Below are positions 41,323-49,553 of a DNA stretch of 64,000 nucleotides, piece after piece. Position 1 is the first letter of the stretch; each line of letters starts with the position of its first letter. The position numbers and the translations under genes were made by a program. The notes below the pieces were generated by a model. That model worked only from the letters and a program-made list of their open reading frames with translations, was not told the DNA's origin and ran no database searches. This DNA comes from Streptomyces sp. B21-105 (GTDB lineage: Bacteria > Actinomycetota > Actinomycetes > Streptomycetales > Streptomycetaceae): positions 3,968,001 through 4,032,000 of the forward strand of contig NZ_JARUMJ010000001.1 in assembly GCF_036898465.1 (NCBI RefSeq), read 5' to 3'.

Positions 41323-42839
41323 GCCGTCACCTCGCTGTCCGCCGTGCGCGGGCCGGCCGGGGCGGCCGGGGCCGTGGGCGCTCGCAGGACCTCGTACTCG
41401 GCGAGGTCCACCCGCCGCGCCGCACGCCGGAACTCGGAGGTGGTGCCCGGCCAGACGGTGGTGTTGCGGCCGTTCGCGTCCAGGTACCAGCTGGTGCAGC
41501 CGCCGGTGTTCCACACCGTGCGCCGCATCCGGTCCTGCACCCGGCGGTTCCAGGCGTGCACGGCGCTCGGGCGGGCGTCCAGGGCCGCCCTGCCTCCGAG
41601 GACGTCCAGCTGGCGCAGATAGTCGGCCAGGTAGTTCAGCTGGGACTCGATCATGAGGATCATGGAGTTGTTCCCGAGGCCCGTGTTGGGGCCGATGATC
41701 GTCATCCAGTTCGGGAAGCCGGCGGCGGAGGCGCCGCGCAGGGCCTCCATGCCGTCCTTCCAGCTCTCCGCCAGCGTCCGCCCGTCGGCGCCCACCACCC
41801 GGTCGGCGATCGGCATGTCCGTGACGTGGAACCCGGTCCCGAAGACGATCACGTCCGCCTCGGCCTCGGTGCCGTCGGCGGCGACCAGCGTGGACCCGCG
41901 CACCTCGCTCAGTCCGCTCGCGACGACGTCCACGTTGGGCTGCGCGAGGGCCGGATAGTAGGCGCTCGACAGCAGGATCCGCTTGCAGCCGATGCGGTAG
42001 TCCGGGGTGAGCTTGGCCCGCAGCACCGGATCCTTGATGACACGGGCCATGTTCTGCCGGGCGAGCTTCTCGACGAAACCGAGCTGGTTCGGCCGCTTGG
42101 TGAACGCCTGGACCTGCAGCTCCCGGATGCCCCACAGCAGCCCGCGGCGCGCCTGCGCGGTGACCGGCAGGGCCCGGTGCAGGGCGCGCTCCGCGCCGCT
42201 GATCGCCCGGTCGACGCGGGGCATCACCCACGGCGGGGTGCGCTGGAACAGCGTCAGCCGGGACACGTCGGGCTGCAGGGCGGGCACGATCTGGATGGCG
42301 GAGGCACCGGTGCCGACCATCGCGACGCGCTGCCCCGCCAGGTCGGCGTCGTGGTCCCAGCGGGCCGAGTGGAAGACCTTGCCGGGGAACGAGTCCAGGC
42401 CCGGGATCTGAGGGATCCTCGGGTCGGACAGCGGCCCGGTGGCCGACACGACGACGTCGGCGAAGTAGCGTCCCGCGCTCGTCTCGACGTCCCAGCGCAG
42501 TTCCCGCGCGTCCCAGGTCATCCGCAGCACCTCGGAGTCCAGCCGCAGGTGCGGCCGCAGCCCGAACACGTCCGTGACGTGCTCCAGGTAGGCGCGGATG
42601 TGTTCCTGCCCGGAGAAGGTGCGCGGCCAGTCGGGGTTCGGGGCGAAGGAGAAGGAGTACAGGTGGGAGGGCACGTCGCAGGCGCACCCGGGGTAGCTGT
42701 TGTCCCGCCAGGTCCCGCCGACGCTGCTCGCCCGCTCGAGGATCACGAAGTCGGTGATCCCCTCCCGGCGCAGCCGCACGGCGGCCCCCAGCCCGCCGAA
42801 GCCGGACCCGATCACCGCCACCCGTACGTGTTCGGTCAT
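41319..42839 (-). CDS. flavin-containing / Baeyer-Villiger-type monooxygenase
   Basis: The 506-residue enzyme has an FAD-binding GSGFGGLG (residues 11-18), a second nucleotide motif GTGASAIQ for NADPH, and the fingerprint F151-P-G-K-V-F-H157-S-A-R-W161-D, matching the BVMO pattern FxGxxxHxxxW. It should insert one oxygen into a ketone to give an ester or lactone, or oxidise a heteroatom. It heads the coupled cassette and is divergent from a MerR gene, with a perfect palindrome between them. Confidence 0.92.
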   Translation of the reverse strand: MTEHVRVAVIGSGFGGLGAAVRLRREGITDFVILERASSVGGTWRDNSYPGCACDVPSHLYSFSFAPNPDWPRTFSGQEHIRAYLEHVTDVFGLRPHLRLDSEVLRMTWDARELRWDVETSAGRYFADVVVSATGPLSDPRIPQIPGLDSFPGKVFHSARWDHDADLAGQRVAMVGTGASAIQIVPALQPDVSRLTLFQRTPPWVMPRVDRAISGAERALHRALPVTAQARRGLLWGIRELQVQAFTKRPNQLGFVEKLARQNMARVIKDPVLRAKLTPDYRIGCKRILLSSAYYPALAQPNVDVVASGLSEVRGSTLVAADGTEAEADVIVFGTGFHVTDMPIADRVVGADGRTLAESWKDGMEALRGASAAGFPNWMTIIGPNTGLGNNSMILMIESQLNYLADYLRQLDVLGGRAALDARPSAVHAWNRRVQDRMRRTVWNTGGCTSWYLDANGRNTTVWPGTTSEFRRAARRVDLAEYEVLRAPTAPAAPAGPRTADSEVTA

Positions 42840-42877
42840 CCCGAAGCCTCCTGCCGTGCGGCTCTCGCCACTCTCGC

Positions 42878-42905
42878 CACTGCGCCAGTGAACACTGGCG
42901 CAGTG
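42878..42905. promoter_or_regulatory. perfect 28-bp palindrome between merR and monooxygenase
   Basis: Arms CACTGCGCCAGTG (42878-42890) and CACTGGCGCAGTG (42893-42905) are exact inverted copies around AA. It lies 38 bases upstream of the monooxygenase start and 81 bases upstream of the MerR gene start, and is the clear candidate operator for the MerR protein. Confidence 0.8.
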
Positions 42906-42985
42906 GGAGCGTAGAGCAGGTCCGTACCGATGGGTAGGGCCCGGGGGGAAGGAAAGTTACCCGCGGTACAACATAGGCTTCGGCC

Positions 42986-43660
42986 GTGACGGAGAAGAGG
43001 GAGTACCGAACGGAGGAGCTGGCCGCGAAGGCCGGCATCACGGTGCGCACCCTGCGCTTCTACCGCGAACGCAAACTGCTCGCGCCGCCCCGCCGCGAGG
43101 GCCGCATCGCCTGGTACGACGACCATCACCTGGCCCGGCTGCGCACCATCGCCGCCCTGCTGGAACGCGGCCACACCCTCACCGGCATCGCGGAGCTGGC
43201 GGACGCCCTCGACCAGGGCCGCGATGTCGCCGACCTCATCGGCGTCGGCGGCCCCACCGAGGAGGAGCCGGTCCGCCTCACCCCCGAGGAGCTCGCCGCC
43301 CGCTTCGAGGGCCAGGCCACCCCCGAGAACCTCGCCGCCGCCCTCGAACTCGGCTACCTCGGCACCGACGGCGACGAGATCGTCCACATCAGCCGCCGCC
43401 TGCTGGACGTCTCCACCGCCCTGGTCCGCGAGGGCATCCCGCTCGCCGAGGTCCTCGCGGCGGGCGTCCGCGTCCGCGCCCACGCCGACGCCCTCGCCGA
43501 ACTCTTCACCGACCTCATCCTGCGCCACGCCACCGAACAGGAACTCCCCCGCCTGCGCCCCCTGGCCCGCAGCGTCGTCGAGGCGGAAGTCTCCCTCGCC
43601 ATGGACCGCCGGCTGCGCAACGACAAGGACAAAGACGAGGAGGAGGACGAGGACAACTGA
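42986..43660 (+). CDS. MerR-family regulator
   Basis: The 224-residue protein has the MerR winged HTH (YRTEELAAKAGITVRTLRFYRERKLLAPPRREGRIAWYDDHHLARLRTIAALLERGHTL, residues 7-65), a linker helix, and a C-terminal helical domain of about 120 residues without the Cys ligands of metal sensors, so it likely senses an organic compound. The tail is highly acidic (KDKDEEEDEDN). GTG 42986 follows TAGGCT by seven bases, which may give a leaderless message. It is divergent from and probably controls the monooxygenase cassette. Confidence 0.88.
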   Translation: MTEKREYRTEELAAKAGITVRTLRFYRERKLLAPPRREGRIAWYDDHHLARLRTIAALLERGHTLTGIAELADALDQGRDVADLIGVGGPTEEEPVRLTPEELAARFEGQATPENLAAALELGYLGTDGDEIVHISRRLLDVSTALVREGIPLAEVLAAGVRVRAHADALAELFTDLILRHATEQELPRLRPLARSVVEAEVSLAMDRRLRNDKDKDEEEDEDN

Positions 43661-43688
43661 CGGGGCCGCGGCGGTCACGGGGGGCCGT

Positions 43689-44492
43689 CTACAGGTCGAA
43701 GGCCACCGTCACCGGGGCATGGTCCGACCAGCGTTCGCCGTGCGTGGCGGCCCGCTCCACCAGCGCCTTGACGGCCTTGGCCGCGAGACCGGGCGTCGCC
43801 ACCTGAAGGTCGATCCGCCAACCTGAATCATTGTCGAAGGCACGGCCCCGGTACGACCACCAGGTGTACGGGCCCGTCGTCTCCGGGTGGAGTTCGCGGA
43901 CGACGTCGACGTAGCCGCCGTCCGTCGCGGTGAGGACCTGACCGAGCCAGGCGCGCTCCTCGGGGAGGAAGCCGGAGCTCTTGGCGTTGGCGCGCCAGTT
44001 CTTCAGGTCCGCCTGCTGGTGGGCGATGTTCCAGTCGCCGCAGACGAGGACCTCGCGGCCGTCGGCGGCGGCCCGGGCCCGCAGCTCCTTGAGGTACGCG
44101 AGGAACTCGCCCATGAAGCGGAGCTTCTCGTCCTGCCGTTCGGTGCCGACCTCGCCGGAGGGCAGATAGAGGGAGGCGACCGTCACACCGGGCAGGTCGG
44201 CCTCCAGATAGCGGCCGGACCCGTCGAACTCCGACGAGCCGAAGCCGACGCGGACGGCGTCCGGCTCACGGCGGGTATAGAGGGAGACGCCGGCGCGGCC
44301 CTTGGCGGCGGCCGGGGCATGGGTGACGTGCCAGCCCTCGGGGGCCCGGACCGTCTCCGGCAGCTGCTCCGGCTCGGCCCGCACCTCCTGGAGGCACAGC
44401 ACGTCGGCGGAGGTGTCCGCGAGCCACTCGACGAAGCCCTTCTTCGCGGCGGCGCGGAGTCCATTCACGTTCACGGAGGTCACGGTCAGCAC
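43689..44492 (-). CDS. xthA: exodeoxyribonuclease III
   Basis: The 267-residue enzyme is an AP endonuclease/3'-5' exonuclease of the ExoIII family in base-excision repair. Signatures are VTSVNVNGLRAAAKKG, LCLQEVRAE (catalytic Glu), LYLPSGE, VCGDWNIAHQQADLKNW and WSDHAPVTVAFDL. GTG 44492 is chosen since the frame upstream lacks family similarity. It is divergent from the next GNAT gene. Confidence 0.93.
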   Translation of the reverse strand: MLTVTSVNVNGLRAAAKKGFVEWLADTSADVLCLQEVRAEPEQLPETVRAPEGWHVTHAPAAAKGRAGVSLYTRREPDAVRVGFGSSEFDGSGRYLEADLPGVTVASLYLPSGEVGTERQDEKLRFMGEFLAYLKELRARAAADGREVLVCGDWNIAHQQADLKNWRANAKSSGFLPEERAWLGQVLTATDGGYVDVVRELHPETTGPYTWWSYRGRAFDNDSGWRIDLQVATPGLAAKAVKALVERAATHGERWSDHAPVTVAFDL

Positions 44493-44597
44493 CCGGGCAC
44501 GATACCGGCCGCCGGGCGCCGCCCCGGACCGGGTCCCGTTCCCGGCCGTACAGGGGACGCCGAAGGTTCGGTTGTGCCTACACGTACTGTGTTCGGC

Positions 44598-45080
44598 GTG
44601 AGAATACGTCCGGTCCCCTTCGACCATCCCGACGCGGTCAAGCTCAACGACGACGTCCAGGCCGAGTACCACGAGCGCTACGGCGACGGCGGCGACGCCA
44701 CCGTCCTCGCGCCGTCCGACTTCCAGCCGCCGTACGGTGTCTATCTCATCGCCTACGACGAGAGCGACCGCCCGGTCGCCACCGGCGGCTGGCGCAGCCG
44801 GGACGAGAACGGCGAGGGCAACCAGGACGGCGACGCCGAACTGAAGCGGATGTTCGTGGTCCGGGACATGCGCGGGCGCGGTCTGGCACGCCGGATGCTC
44901 ACCGCGCTGGAGGAGAGCGCCCGGGACGCGGGCCGTGTCCGGATGGTGCTGGAGACCGGCACCGAGCAGCCGGAGGCCATCGCCCTGTACACCTCCAGCG
45001 GCTACGAGCCGTGCACGAAGTTCGGCTACTACCGCGCCTACCCCGAAAGCCGCTGCTTCGCCAAGCCGCTCGCCCCATAA
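44598..45080 (+). CDS. GNAT-family N-acetyltransferase
   Basis: The 160-residue protein is a compact GNAT: ELKRMFVVRDMRGRGLARRMLTALE holds the acetyl-CoA pyrophosphate loop (RGRGLA), followed by VLETGTEQPEAIALYTSSGYEPC. Substrate unknown. GTG 44598 is likely; GTG 44589 is an in-frame alternative. TACTGT at 44585-44590 ends seven bases before 44598, so a leaderless start is possible. Confidence 0.88.
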   Translation: MRIRPVPFDHPDAVKLNDDVQAEYHERYGDGGDATVLAPSDFQPPYGVYLIAYDESDRPVATGGWRSRDENGEGNQDGDAELKRMFVVRDMRGRGLARRMLTALEESARDAGRVRMVLETGTEQPEAIALYTSSGYEPCTKFGYYRAYPESRCFAKPLAP

Positions 45081-45087
45081 GGCCGCC

Positions 45088-45458
45088 GGGGCCCCCTGAG
45101 GCCGCTCGCCTCCTCGGACTTCTCAGCGCCTGAGGCTGCTCACACGGCCTCAGGCCCCGCCCAGGAAAGCCCTCCCCCCAGCCCGGCGCAACCGGCAGTG
45201 CCAACGCGTCAAGAAGCCGTCCAAGAACACCCTCGAGGTCCGTCAACGGGACCGCCCTCGCACACCCAGTGACGTCCACTGCACACTGAGGGCCGCCAAG
45301 CGCCCCATCTGACCTGCACTGGATGCCCTAACGCACCGGCATTGCGCGTCTGAAGCACCCTTTCTCCACAAGGTGACCGACCGTCAAAGAACCGCCAGGT
45401 TCTGTGAATTCGTCAGGTAAGATGACATATATAGCTCGGTCACGGGGGTGTCCACGCA
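45088..45458. other. 378-base gap: long hairpin, then a promoter region
   Basis: GGGGCC...GAGGCC near 45088-45103 can pair with GGCCTC.GGCCCC at 45146-45158 around an inner CTCAG/CTGAG hairpin, a likely terminator for the GNAT gene. The rest has no convincing gene. The AT-rich part from about 45400 to 45435, with TAAGAT at 45418-45423, is the likely promoter of the glycosyltransferase gene. Confidence 0.45.
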
Positions 45459-47081
45459 ATGACCACTTCGCCCATTCCTACAGTTTCTGTGGTTGTCCCG
45501 GTCTACAACGCGATGCCCTACCTGGAGCGGACCCTCGCGTCAGTGGCGCAGCAGAGCATCGGTGCGGACGCCATCGAGGTCATCGCCGTGGACGACGGCA
45601 GCACCGACGGCAGCGGCGAGTTCCTGGACACCTGGGCCGACCAGAGCGCATTCCGGATGGAGGTCATCCACCAGGAGGCGTCCGGCGGGCCGAGCCGGCC
45701 GCGCAACGTCGGCCTCGACCACGCGAGCGGCACCTACGTCTTCTTCCTCGACGGTGATGACTGTCTCGGGCCGCAGGCCCTGGAGCGGCTGGTCGCCATG
45801 GCCGAGAAGAACGGCTCGGACACCGTACTGGCCAAGCTCATCGGCGTGGGGCGCAAGGTGCCCAAGCAGTTATTCGCCAAGAACGTCGACAAGGTCGATC
45901 TTGCCAAGGGCGACGTCTATTACAGCCTGATGCCGTTCAAACTGTTCCGCCGGGACATGATCGAGACGCATCAGATCCGCTTCCCGGAGCACATGCGGAT
46001 CAGCGAAGACCAGTACTTCGTCGCTCAGGCCTACCTCCACAGCAAGGTCATCTCCATCGTCGGCAACTACGACTGCTACTACGTAGTCAAGCGCGGGGAC
46101 GACGGGAACATCACCGCCGGCGGCCTCGACTACAGGATCATCGTCGAGCAGGCGGCACAGATGGTCGACCTGATCACCCAGCTGACCGGGCCCGGGGCGC
46201 TCCGCGACCAGCTCGTACGCCGCCACGTCCACGTCGAACTGCTGGGCCGCTTCGACCGCCGTTACCTCGACGCGGACGGCACACTGCGCGCGGAGTACGT
46301 CACCCTCGCCCGGCCCTACGCCCAGGCGTGGGTCAGCCCGGCGATCCTCGCCCAGCTGACTCTCGCCCAGCGGCTGCGGGTGCACTGCCTGCGCGAAGGG
46401 CTCGTCGACGAACTCGCCTCGGTCATCGCATGGGATCTCGCGGGCCAACCGGGCAAGGCAGAGGTCCGCGACGGCAAGCTCTACGCGGCGGCCCCCTTAC
46501 CCCCCGCCGCCTACACCGAGCTGTGCGACATCACCGCCTGCGCCATCGGCGCCAGCCCCCGACGCCGCGTGGAACACCTCGCCTGGCACGGCGGCCGGAT
46601 CGAGCTCTCCGGATACGCCTACCTCGACCAGGTCGACACCGACGACCTCACCACCGAAGTCATCCTGCGCCACACCGGCACCGGCCGCGAGATCACCCTG
46701 CCTGCCGAACCCATCGAGACCCCCCATCTGAGCGTCAGCCGCGGCAAGGAAACCTACGACTACGGCCGCGCCGGCTTCCGCGCCACCATCGACCTCGCCA
46801 CCGCCTCCGGCAGCCAGCCCCTCGACAACGGCGCCTGGCACCTCTCCCTGCGCTGCACCGCACACGGACTGACCGCCCGCGGCAACCTCGGCAGCGCGCT
46901 CGGCCCCGATGTACCCCGCCGCCCCCTCCGGCACAGCATCCCCGGAAGCCGGCGCAGCATGAGCATAGGCCCGCGCGACGGACAGCTCAGCCTGCAGATC
47001 GGCGCCGTCTCCTCGGCCGTCTCCAGCCTCCGCCGCAACCTCGGAAAGGCCATACGCCTGATGCGCGACACCGACAACTGA
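45459..47081 (+). CDS. family 2 glycosyltransferase with C-terminal extension
   Basis: The 540-residue protein has a GT-A domain at about 8-220: VSVVVPVYNAMPYLERTLASV, AVDDGSTDGSGEFL, and the metal/sugar DxD-type FFLDGDDCLGP. Late in the domain SEDQYFVAQ fits the catalytic base region. The C-terminal 250 residues form a beta-rich part like those in wall- or teichoic-acid glycosyltransferases. No TM helix is clear. It should add sugar to a surface polymer or teichoic-acid-like backbone. Codon bias is weaker at the 5' end, and it lies in an accessory patch beside a mobile element. Confidence 0.9.
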   Translation: MTTSPIPTVSVVVPVYNAMPYLERTLASVAQQSIGADAIEVIAVDDGSTDGSGEFLDTWADQSAFRMEVIHQEASGGPSRPRNVGLDHASGTYVFFLDGDDCLGPQALERLVAMAEKNGSDTVLAKLIGVGRKVPKQLFAKNVDKVDLAKGDVYYSLMPFKLFRRDMIETHQIRFPEHMRISEDQYFVAQAYLHSKVISIVGNYDCYYVVKRGDDGNITAGGLDYRIIVEQAAQMVDLITQLTGPGALRDQLVRRHVHVELLGRFDRRYLDADGTLRAEYVTLARPYAQAWVSPAILAQLTLAQRLRVHCLREGLVDELASVIAWDLAGQPGKAEVRDGKLYAAAPLPPAAYTELCDITACAIGASPRRRVEHLAWHGGRIELSGYAYLDQVDTDDLTTEVILRHTGTGREITLPAEPIETPHLSVSRGKETYDYGRAGFRATIDLATASGSQPLDNGAWHLSLRCTAHGLTARGNLGSALGPDVPRRPLRHSIPGSRRSMSIGPRDGQLSLQIGAVSSAVSSLRRNLGKAIRLMRDTDN

Positions 47082-47414
47082 CCCGAGGTTTTCATCGATC
47101 AGGGAACCGGTCTCGGTGGTGCCGTCTTCTTCGACTGCGCTGAGCACGGGCGTGCCTTCCCGACCCGCGTTCGCAGCGCGGGCGTACTCGGTGACTTGTC
47201 GATCACTCACTCGGGGAGGAACGCCCTTCGCGCGTCCTTCACAGGAGCTGATCCCCAAGTACTGAGCATTGCTCGTCAGTTCCCGCGGCGGCACGCTGCG
47301 GCCCCGTCCTCCGGTCATGCGGATGCGCTCCTGACGGTTGCGGGGCGCAGTCACGAACGCGTCGCCCCAACACTCCTGGCCGCCATCGCCGTCATGGTCG
47401 AGAACATCACGGAA
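47082..47414. other. gap between glycosyltransferase and TnpB element
   Basis: No gene is convincing here. Short frames exist on both strands (for example a 79-codon plus frame from 47196), but none has a ribosome binding site and protein-like composition together. It could be debris from earlier insertions. Confidence 0.4.
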
Positions 47415-47520
47415 TTGACATCCTCCCCCTCTTAAAAGAGAGGGATTCCAACCCATATGGGCTGAGGTTCACGGACGCTCGACCCCTTGGGGGGTGTCAT
47501 CCTTCCGGCACCGGCTGATC
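47415..47520 (-). ncRNA. candidate omegaRNA region at the TnpB right end
   Basis: By analogy with characterised TnpB systems, the guide-bearing RNA is transcribed from the 3' end of tnpB through the right end of the element, here running leftwards to about 47415, with guide sequence taken from the flank below 47415. The imperfect hairpin at 47427-47443 and the GGATGTCAA end fit. The 5' limit is not determinable by eye. Confidence 0.4.
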
Positions 47521-48715
47521 GCCGGGGGCGGGGAATCCCGCCCTGTCCTGCCGCGACGTTGATACTGGCGTTGGTGTCCGCGTTGCAGGTGAAGCCGCAG
47601 GAGGAGCAGACGAACTCGGCTTGGCTCTTGCGCGAGTTCTTGTCGATCCATCCGCAGGCACTGCACCGCAGACTCGTGTAGGGGGCGGGCACGTCTTCGA
47701 CGCGGCCGGGGGCCTTGTGCTCGGTGCGCTGCCGCAGAAGACCCCAGCCCTGGGCGAGGATCGCCCGGTTCAGGCCGGACTTCTGAGCGACGTTCTTGCC
47801 GGGCTGCTCGACGGTCCCCTTCGCCGAGCGGGTCATCGTCTTGACGTTCAGCTTCTCGAACCGCACCAGGTCATACGAGCGGGCGAGCATCGTCGAGGTC
47901 TTCTCGCACCAGTCCTTGCGCCGGTTCGCCTCACGGGCCTTGAACTTGGCGGCCTTGGCGTACTCGGCCGTCTTCTCGGGGCTGCCCTTCTTCGCCCGTG
48001 CCGCGCGCCGCTCGTGCTTGCGGACCTGGGCACGTTCCTTGACAGTGAGCTGCGGGCAGTTGAGGGTGCGGCCGTCGGACAGGGCGGCGGTGATCTTCAC
48101 GCCCCGGTCGATGCCGATGACCTCGCCCGTGCCCGGGGCGTCGATCGGCTCGGGGATGACGGCGAACGCAACGTGCCACTGGCCGTTCCTGAACGTGACC
48201 CGGAACGTCTTCGCGCTGGGCAGGTCGCGGGTGAGGCGGAAGCGGACCCAGCCGCAGCCGGGCACCTTCACCTGGGCCCAGCGCCGGTTCAGCTTCTGCA
48301 CCACGACGGAGCGGCCCATGACCTGCTTGCCGGTCTTCGTGTTCAGCTTCGGCGAGCCGTCCTCGTTGCACTCGGGCACGCGGTCGGTGCCGATGACGCG
48401 GAAGCCTTCGTGACGGAACTTTTTGCGCCAGGTCGGCTCGCCGAACCCTGAGGTGAAGCGGGCGTTCTTGGCCTTGGCGAAGTCCTTGAGGGCCTGCTGC
48501 TGTACGTCGGCGTTGCCCGTGCCGAGCCATTCGTTGTCGTGTCGGGCTTCGGTGAGCCGGCGGCACTGCTCGGCGAAACCGGGGGCGGACTTGCGCCACC
48601 TGCGCCAGTGGGAGTGCTGCTCGACGGCGAGGTTCCAGACGTACCGGGCGTGCGCGCAGTGCAGCAGCATCTGCTCCGCCTGCTCGCGCGTCGGGTACAT
48701 CCGGAAACGACTCAT
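47432..48715 (-). CDS. tnpB: TnpB RNA-guided nuclease (IS605 OrfB family)
   Basis: The 427-residue protein retains the RuvC catalytic triad: D203 (VIGIDRGVK), E287 (VRFEKLNVK) and D380 (CNADTNASIN), with a zinc ribbon C351-C354 and C370-C373. It starts MSRFRMYPTREQAEQML, typical of Streptomyces TnpB, and has full length, so an active nuclease is likely. TnpB uses an RNA made from the element's right end (here the low-coordinate end, overlapping the gene's 3' part) and cuts at sites next to a short motif, helping retain the element. No tnpA is adjacent. Confidence 0.92.
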   Translation of the reverse strand: MSRFRMYPTREQAEQMLLHCAHARYVWNLAVEQHSHWRRWRKSAPGFAEQCRRLTEARHDNEWLGTGNADVQQQALKDFAKAKNARFTSGFGEPTWRKKFRHEGFRVIGTDRVPECNEDGSPKLNTKTGKQVMGRSVVVQKLNRRWAQVKVPGCGWVRFRLTRDLPSAKTFRVTFRNGQWHVAFAVIPEPIDAPGTGEVIGIDRGVKITAALSDGRTLNCPQLTVKERAQVRKHERRAARAKKGSPEKTAEYAKAAKFKAREANRRKDWCEKTSTMLARSYDLVRFEKLNVKTMTRSAKGTVEQPGKNVAQKSGLNRAILAQGWGLLRQRTEHKAPGRVEDVPAPYTSLRCSACGWIDKNSRKSQAEFVCSSCGFTCNADTNASINVAAGQGGIPRPRRSAGAGRMTPPKGSSVREPQPIWVGIPLF

Positions 48716-48760
48716 GGTCCCATCATAGCTTCACATTGGAGCCGATGTCAGAATGGGACC

Positions 48761-48967
48761 ATGACGAAGCATGTGAACCTCCGCCTTCCCGACGACGTGC
48801 ACGCACTCGCCGTGGCTGCTGCTGCGGCTGACGACCGCTCTCTGAACTCATGGCTGATCTCCGTAGTGCGACGTGCTACCGAAGCCTCCGGGACGCCGGA
48901 TCGCCCTGACGGCGATCCGGCTTCTCCTGCCCCGCTACGCGGGAAACCGGATTCACCCCCGGCCTGA
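48761..48967 (+). CDS. ribbon-helix-helix (Arc/HicB-like) DNA-binding protein
   Basis: The 68-residue protein starts MTKHVNLRLPDDVHALAVAA, the usual RHH beta-strand and first helix, followed by DDRSLNSWLISVVRRA, then a Pro/Asp-rich tail read through hairpin sequences. It is divergent from tnpB with 45 bases between starts, so it probably represses tnpB and itself. Annotators often call such genes toxin-antitoxin components, but no toxin is present. Confidence 0.82.
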   Translation: MTKHVNLRLPDDVHALAVAAAAADDRSLNSWLISVVRRATEASGTPDRPDGDPASPAPLRGKPDSPPA

Positions 48968-48976
48968 AGGCCGGGG
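48895..48976 (+). repeat. three consecutive hairpins at the right boundary of the element
   Basis: Perfect stems occur at 48895-48905/48911-48921 (11 bp), 48931-48935/48939-48943 (5 bp) and 48957-48965/48968-48976 (9 bp). They overlap the last 25 codons and the stop of the RHH gene. They may be the element's subterminal palindromes or a structured RNA. Confidence 0.7.
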
Positions 48977-48980
48977 CACC

Positions 48981-49309
48981 CTTCGGCCTGTCCGGTGGAA
49001 TGCTTCCTCATTGCCGGCAAGAAAGGGCTCGGACCGGCCTCGACCTCGAACCCGGCGAGGACCTGCTCCCCCACCCCCCGGCCCGGGAAGCATCCACGCC
49101 CGCCCCGCAAGGCGTAAGCCGCAGCCCCTGAGACCGTGCACGCCCCGCAATTGAAGATCGACATGTCGCAGGACCGCAGGAACCCGCCTCCACGCCTGCG
49201 GTTCCCGCGGCATGCCCACGTCTCCACCCTCGATCCACCCGACCAGGGAAACCACACTTCCCAGCGGCGGCCCGATGGACTGAACTCCGTACTCACCGCA
49301 GCCCAAACG
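48981..49309. other. non-coding stretch between element and tRNA-Ala
   Basis: No gene with good coding character is seen. Short frames on both strands lack ribosome binding sites. The stretch may be remnant DNA downstream of the tRNA; I could not recognise an integrase fragment or an attachment-site duplication. Confidence 0.4.
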
Positions 49310-49352
49310 ACGAGATCCCGGTCAGACGATGACCGTCTGACCGGGATCTCGT
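49310..49352 (-). terminator. strong intrinsic terminator of tRNA-Ala
   Basis: A perfect 19-bp inverted repeat (49310-49328, 49334-49352) with a five-base loop lies 48 bases beyond the 3' end of the minus-strand tRNA gene. Confidence 0.85.
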
Positions 49353-49399
49353 GAACCCTTCGCGAGCTAACCCGCGAACGGCCCTGTAGTGCAGTGCAG

Positions 49400-49473
49400 T
49401 GGACCTGTGGGGATTTGAACCCCAGACCCCCTCGATGCGAACGAGGTGCGCTACCAGACTGCGCCACAGGCCC
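49400..49473 (-). tRNA. tRNA-Ala (anticodon CGC)
   Basis: Read on the minus strand, GGGCCTG at the 5' end pairs with CAGGTCC at the 3' end, with discriminator A. The anticodon stem CCTCG/CGAGG encloses loop TTCGCAT, giving anticodon CGC, which reads GCG. The T-arm GGGTTCAAATCCC is present. The gene is 74 bases and CCA is not encoded. A strong terminator follows. Confidence 0.95.
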
Positions 49474-49553
49474 TTGCAACGAGTGAAACTCTAGCATCCC
49501 CTTCGGCGTGCTTGGAAATCCGTTCCCCGAGGCCGGAGGCGGGGCGCCGGAGA

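Larger units (their letters stand above)
47415..48980. mobile_element. IS200/IS605-group TnpB-only element with RHH gene
   Basis: The element holds a complete minus-strand tnpB, a divergent ribbon-helix-helix gene, and hairpin-rich ends, but no TnpA. The tnpB 3' end has an imperfect CCCTCTT/AAGAGAGGG hairpin (about 47427-47443) followed on the minus strand by GGGGAGGATGTCAA, typical of such right ends. The other end has three successive hairpins (48895-48976). Exact boundaries are uncertain, especially on the right. Movement would need a TnpA in trans. Confidence 0.75.

Noticed and set aside
47196..47435. 79-codon plus-strand frame beside the TnpB element
   Set aside because: No ribosome binding site, no recognisable domain, and it runs into the terminal sequence of the element.
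48761..48967. Toxin-antitoxin system from the RHH gene
   Set aside because: No toxin gene accompanies it; position within the TnpB element suggests a local repressor instead.
48981..49309. Possible integrase remnant next to tRNA-Ala
   Set aside because: Short frames on both strands show no integrase motif, and no copy of the tRNA 3' end was found to mark an attachment site.
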